Shown: piece by piece, positions 15,491-17,993 of the stretch | How the letters are laid out: each line of letters opens with the position of its first letter | Numbering within the stretch: the first letter of the stretch is position 1 | NCBI GenBank assembly: GCA_964444825.1 | Contig: CAYUIS010000108.1 | Coordinates: 1 to 17,993 of the forward strand | Source: CAYUIS01 sp964444825 | GTDB lineage: Bacteria > Chloroflexota > Anaerolineae > B4-G1 | Direction of reading: 5' to 3' | DNA: 17,993 nt | The notes under the pieces: generated by a model | Told to the model about the DNA's origin: nothing | What the model saw: the letters and a program-made list of their open reading frames with translations, nothing else | The model's database searches: none | Translations under genes and position numbers: made by a program

Positions 15491-16224
15491 CCTGGCCCTC
15501 CTTTCTTGAATATGAGTGTCCACTCAAGATCGCACGGATTTCTGCTGCCGTCCCGGCGCCTTGCAGCGCCGACATCCGCGCTTCCTCCTCCTGCTGGAGC
15601 GCCCGCACGTTCGCCAACACTGCCTCCAGCTCGTCCGCCGGGAATTTGCACGCGCCGTTCTCGTCCATATGGACGATCTCCCCCGGACAGACGTCCATAC
15701 CTGCCACACTGACCGGCACGTTAACCGCCTGCACGGCCATCGGTCCGTGACCAGCGCACACGCCGCTCAAAAGATACTGGAACCCCATCGGCCGAATTTC
15801 GTCCACGTCCCGCGAGGGGCCATTGGAGACGACCCCCACGCAGCCCAGCGCCTTCATCGCCGACGTCATATTTCCCTCCGGCCAACCCGACCTTGCCGGC
15901 CAGCTCTGGCGGGAACTTTTGCTCGATCACCAGCACCGATGGCCGCTTCGAAGCGGCCATTGCGTCGATCACGTCCACAAAGGATAGGCGGCCAAAGTGC
16001 GGGTCGGGCAGCCCATAGACGCAGGTGACCGCATACCCGGCCCTCGGCCCCAGCTCCGGATACATACATCGCGCCGACTGATCGGTGTACCAGTTCTCCG
16101 TCCAGGGGTTGTACAACCCCAGGCAGAACGGATGCTGCGGATAGGTCGCCACCACGTTCGTGATCGATGGCGTGTTGAAGGATAGCAGTTCCTCCAGCAT
16201 CTCTCGCTCCGTCACTCCTCCCAT
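15483..16224 (-). pseudogene. RraA/HMG-aldolase family gene interrupted by a one-base frameshift
   Basis: Two overlapping frames make one 246-residue RraA-family protein. The first runs from ATG 16224 (AGGAGG 5 nt upstream) through E-Q-K-F-P-P-E-L-A-G-K-V-G-L-A-G-G; the second picks up at M-T-S-A-M-K-A-L-G (15869) and stops at 15483. The switch is a run of three T on the plus strand (15871-15873); dropping one base restores Gly117-X20-Arg138-Asp139-X2-Glu142, the exact active-site spacing of the 4-hydroxy-4-methyl-2-oxoglutarate aldolase/oxaloacetate decarboxylase group. So the extra base is either a homopolymer error or a recent mutation. Intact members are Mg2+-dependent cytoplasmic lyases or RNase E inhibitors; the W-T-E-N-W insert suggests an enzyme. 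It follows the hybrid kinase by 38 nt. Confidence 0.85.
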
Positions 16225-16256
16225 AATCCCCTCCTATGCTGCACCCACTAGAATCC

Positions 16257-16298
16257 TGCTTCCTAGTCCCTGCTCCCTGATCCCTGATACCCGATCCC
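16257..16298 (-). repeat. Heptanucleotide tandem array across the hybrid kinase stop codon
   Basis: Six contiguous 7-nt units on the minus strand: GGGATCG, GGTATCA, GGGATCA, GGGAGCA, GGGACTA, GGAAGCA. The kinase stop TAG (16263-16265) is formed at the junction of the last two. In-frame units encode Gly/Ile/Tyr/Gln/Ser-type residues, and the array runs past the stop into the gap before the RraA-family gene. Confidence 0.85.
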
Positions 16299-17651
16299 AC
16301 CCGCCTGCAAAGACCGTGTTCCCTGCAGTTGCACCTCGATCGTCTCCGCCAGTCGCTTCAGGCTGATCGGTTTGCAAAGATACGCGTCGGCCCCCGCCGC
16401 CAGGCACCGTTCCCGATCGCCCGGTATGGTTAGCCCTGTCACCGCGATGATGGGCACCGCCGCCACGACAGGATCGGGGCTGCCTCTGATAAGTTGCATA
16501 GCCTCCACCCCATCCACCTTTGGCATCTGCACGTCCATCAGGATCACGTCTGGCTTTTCCTCAAACGTTTTCTCGATTGCCTCAAGCCCATCCCGCGCCA
16601 CAATCACCCGGCAGCCCATCCCCCTCAAATAGCCAGACAAAATCCCAATACTGACCTCGCTATCCTCTGCCACCAACACAATAACCCCTGCTCCCTGATC
16701 ACTGATCCCTGNNNNNNNNNNNNNNNNNNNNNNNNNNNNNNNNNNNNNNNNNNNNNNNNNNNNNNNNNNNNNNNNNNNNNNNNNNNNNNNNNNNNNNNNN
16801 NNNNNNNNNNNCCCTGCTCCCTGATCACTGATCCCTGATCCCTGTCCCCACGGAAGCGAAACCGTAAACCGGCTCCCCCGCCCTACCTGGCTCTCCAACG
16901 CCACACCGCCCCCGTGTTGCTCCGCCAGACGACAAACCAACGCCAGTCCCATCCCTGTGCCTGGGTGCTGCCGTGACAAACCGCCGTCCAACAGCGCAAA
17001 GGGCTTGAACATCCGCTCCATATCCTCTTGCGGAATGCCAACGCCCGTGTCCCACACCGTGAGATCGACTGCCTCCCTCGCGGAATCACCGACCATTTCC
17101 AGGCCGACCTCTCCTCCCTCGGGCGTGAACTTGACCGCGTTGTTGAGCAGATTGACCAGCATCTGCTGCAGGCGACGTTCATCCGCCTCCACCGTCGTGA
17201 GCGTCTCGTCGATCGAACAGGACACCGTCAGCCGCTTCTCCTGAGCGGCCTGCCTGACGAGCGCCAGGCTGGCCCTGCAGAGTGCGCCGATAGAGACCGT
17301 GGTGACGTTCAACCCCAGCTTCCCGGCTTCGATCTTGGAGACGTCCAGGATGTCGTTGATCAGGGCCAATAGCAGGCGGCCGCTCTCCTCGATGGTGCGC
17401 ACGTACCTGAGCTGCTGCTCGTTGAGCGCGCCAAACACCTCCTCCTGGAGCGCCTCAGACATCCCCAGGATGGCCGTCAAGGGCGTGCGCAGCTCGTGGC
17501 TCATACCGGCCAGGAACTCGTTCGTCAGCCTGGACGCCCGTGCTAGCTCCGCGTTGGCGATACGCAGGTCTGCCGTCCGCTCCGCCACCTGCCGGCGCAG
17601 CTCCTCCAGTTCGCGCGCCAGTTCCTCCTTGTCTTTGTCCTTGTCCTTCAC
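16263..17651 (-). CDS. Hybrid sensor histidine kinase with C-terminal receiver, split by assembly gap
   Basis: A soluble two-component kinase. A charged coiled coil (2-45) leads into the HisKA dimerisation helix with phospho-acceptor His52 (S-H-E-L-R-T-P). The HATPase shows N-box N-L-L-N-N-A-V-K-F (167-175), D-T-G-V-G-I-P (201-207) and G-T-G-M-G-L (231-236). After a repeat-coded G-I-S-D-Q-G linker and 100 N, a receiver follows: acidic A-E-D, phospho-acceptor in L-M-D-V-Q-M-P, V-T-G, and conserved lysine in C-K-P. No sensor or membrane segment is visible. GTG at 17651 is chosen because a G-run lies 5 nt upstream and the coiled coil starts there; ATG at 17738 would overlap the upstream gene by 26 nt and has no site. 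The frame across the gap is only notional. Confidence 0.8.
   Translation of the reverse strand: MKDKDKDKEELARELEELRRQVAERTADLRIANAELARASRLTNEFLAGMSHELRTPLTAILGMSEALQEEVFGALNEQQLRYVRTIEESGRLLLALINDILDVSKIEAGKLGLNVTTVSIGALCRASLALVRQAAQEKRLTVSCSIDETLTTVEADERRLQQMLVNLLNNAVKFTPEGGEVGLEMVGDSAREAVDLTVWDTGVGIPQEDMERMFKPFALLDGGLSRQHPGTGMGLALVCRLAEQHGGGVALESQVGRGSRFTVSLPWGQGSGISDQGAGXXXXXXXXXXXXXXXXXXXXXXXXXXXXXXXXXXGISDQGAGVIVLVAEDSEVSIGILSGYLRGMGCRVIVARDGLEAIEKTFEEKPDVILMDVQMPKVDGVEAMQLIRGSPDPVVAAVPIIAVTGLTIPGDRERCLAAGADAYLCKPISLKRLAETIEVQLQGTRSLQAGGIGYQGSGSRD
16686..16711 (-). repeat. Heptad array, left flank of the gap
   Basis: Units GGGATCA, GTGATCA and GGGAGCA on the minus strand, plus partial units at each end. 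The 26 bases are identical to 16812-16837 on the other side of the gap. Confidence 0.9.
16712..16811. other. Assembly gap of exactly 100 N
   Basis: A run of 100 N, the conventional length for a gap of unknown size, placed inside a heptanucleotide array in the linker of the hybrid kinase. Sequence length and reading frame across it are not informative. Confidence 0.99.
16812..16849 (-). repeat. Heptad array, right flank of the gap
   Basis: On the minus strand GGGGACA, GGGATCA, GGGATCA, GTGATCA, GGGAGCA and a partial unit. It encodes the G-S-G-I-S-D-Q-G-A-G linker after the HATPase domain. Confidence 0.9.
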
Positions 17652-17712
17652 ATCGCCCCCCGTCCCCTTTTCCGCCCCAGTGGTTCGACAGGCCGCACAC
17701 CTCGTGGAGTCC

Positions 17713-17993
17713 CTAGTACACACACCGTCGCGCTTCATCCGCGAACGCCGCCAAGAGCTCTGGCTCTGCGTCGAAAAAGTGATCGGAAGGGCTCAAGATA
17801 AAGCCGCCCCCACCCCCTGCCGCCTCGAAACAACGCCGCACCTCGGCCCGCGTCTCCTCCGGCGTGCAGCCCACAAGGAAATGGAACTGGTCAAAGCCGC
17901 CGATCAGACAAACTCGATCGCCGATCCGCGCCTTCGCCTCCTTCAGATCGACATCACCTCCCATATCCGGCGGCGTGAGTGTCTCTATCGCAT
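17713..17993 (-). CDS. Uroporphyrinogen decarboxylase family protein, C-terminal fragment
   Basis: The last 93 or so residues of a URO-D-fold protein whose start lies beyond the window. Family landmarks are E-T-L-T-P-P near the edge, then D-V-D-L-K-E-A-K-A-R-I-G-D-R-V-C-L-I-G-G-F-D, G-C-T-P-E-E-T-R-A-E-V, and G-G-G-F-I-L-S-P-S-D. Stand-alone relatives include both haem-pathway decarboxylases and the larger group of corrinoid-dependent methyltransferases. The 'G-G-F-D' in place of the common 'G-N-I-D' and the nearby kinase argue for the latter group, but the catalytic N-terminal part is not available. It ends at TAG 17713, 61 nt before the chosen start of the hybrid kinase. Confidence 0.85.
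   Translation of the reverse strand, partial: AIETLTPPDMGGDVDLKEAKARIGDRVCLIGGFDQFHFLVGCTPEETRAEVRRCFEAAGGGGGFILSPSDHFFDAEPELLAAFADEARRCVY

Noticed and set aside
15860..15880. Programmed frameshifting in the RraA-family gene
   Set aside because: Restoring the frame needs a +1 shift, and the GGGAAAT heptamer is not in the phase required for -1 slippage; no stimulatory structure is apparent and the family is not known for recoding.
1..17993. CRISPR arrays, tRNA or rRNA genes, insertion sequences, integrases
   Set aside because: No regularly spaced palindromic repeats, cloverleaf-type sequences, rRNA-like stretches or transposase motifs were seen on reading both strands.

Overview
The window looks like a high-GC bacterial chromosome fragment, most likely from a Chloroflexota (Anaerolineae-like) metagenome-assembled genome. 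The lineage call is inference. It rests on Thr/Pro-rich spacers in exported proteins, a secreted multidomain protein with an F-L-P-L-V motif before its fibronectin-like part, a DUF6159 membrane protein, GTG/TTG starts with strong Shine-Dalgarno sites, heptanucleotide repeats, and a 100-N scaffold gap at 16712-16811.

Layout. (1) 1-1080, minus: 3'-truncated lipoprotein alpha/beta hydrolase with a TTG start. It shares a compact back-to-back promoter region (1114-1171) with (2) 1286-4918, plus: a carbohydrate operon encoding a cupin-type phosphoglucose isomerase, a DapA/KDG-aldolase-superfamily lyase, an FGGY sugar kinase (4-nt overlap with the lyase) and an isochorismatase-like hydrolase. (3) 9984-5027, minus, behind a near-consensus promoter at 10086-10114: a ComEA-like helix-hairpin-helix protein carrying a membrane anchor and coiled coil, a second membrane-anchored coiled-coil protein, a two-domain PRC-barrel protein, a small anchored six-cysteine protein, a truncated small membrane protein, and a 14-TM-type MFS exporter. 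(4) 13640-10129, minus: a secreted protein with three 166-residue repeats, then a metallo-beta-lactamase-fold hydrolase. (5) 17993-13742, minus: the end of a uroporphyrinogen-decarboxylase-family protein, a hybrid histidine kinase interrupted by the gap, an RraA-family gene with a one-base frameshift, a DUF6159 membrane protein and a cation diffusion facilitator. Neighbouring genes there overlap or abut.

How they may work together. The plus-strand operon plausibly phosphorylates, isomerises and cleaves a sugar or sugar acid; its substrate cannot be read from sequence. The cluster from 9984 down to 7358 is the best candidate for something undescribed. It pairs a DNA-binding-type HhH module, placed on the predicted cytoplasmic side, with two extracytoplasmic coiled coils and a PRC-barrel protein, which suggests an envelope-linked DNA tether or scaffold. 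The hybrid kinase is interesting because a 7-nt tandem repeat lies between its kinase and receiver modules, exactly where the assembly broke. The two contig ends share 26 identical bases, so the gap may be artificial, and repeat copy number could switch the kinase-receiver fusion on or off.

No tRNA, rRNA, CRISPR array or insertion sequence was seen. No gene-free stretch exceeds about 300 bases.
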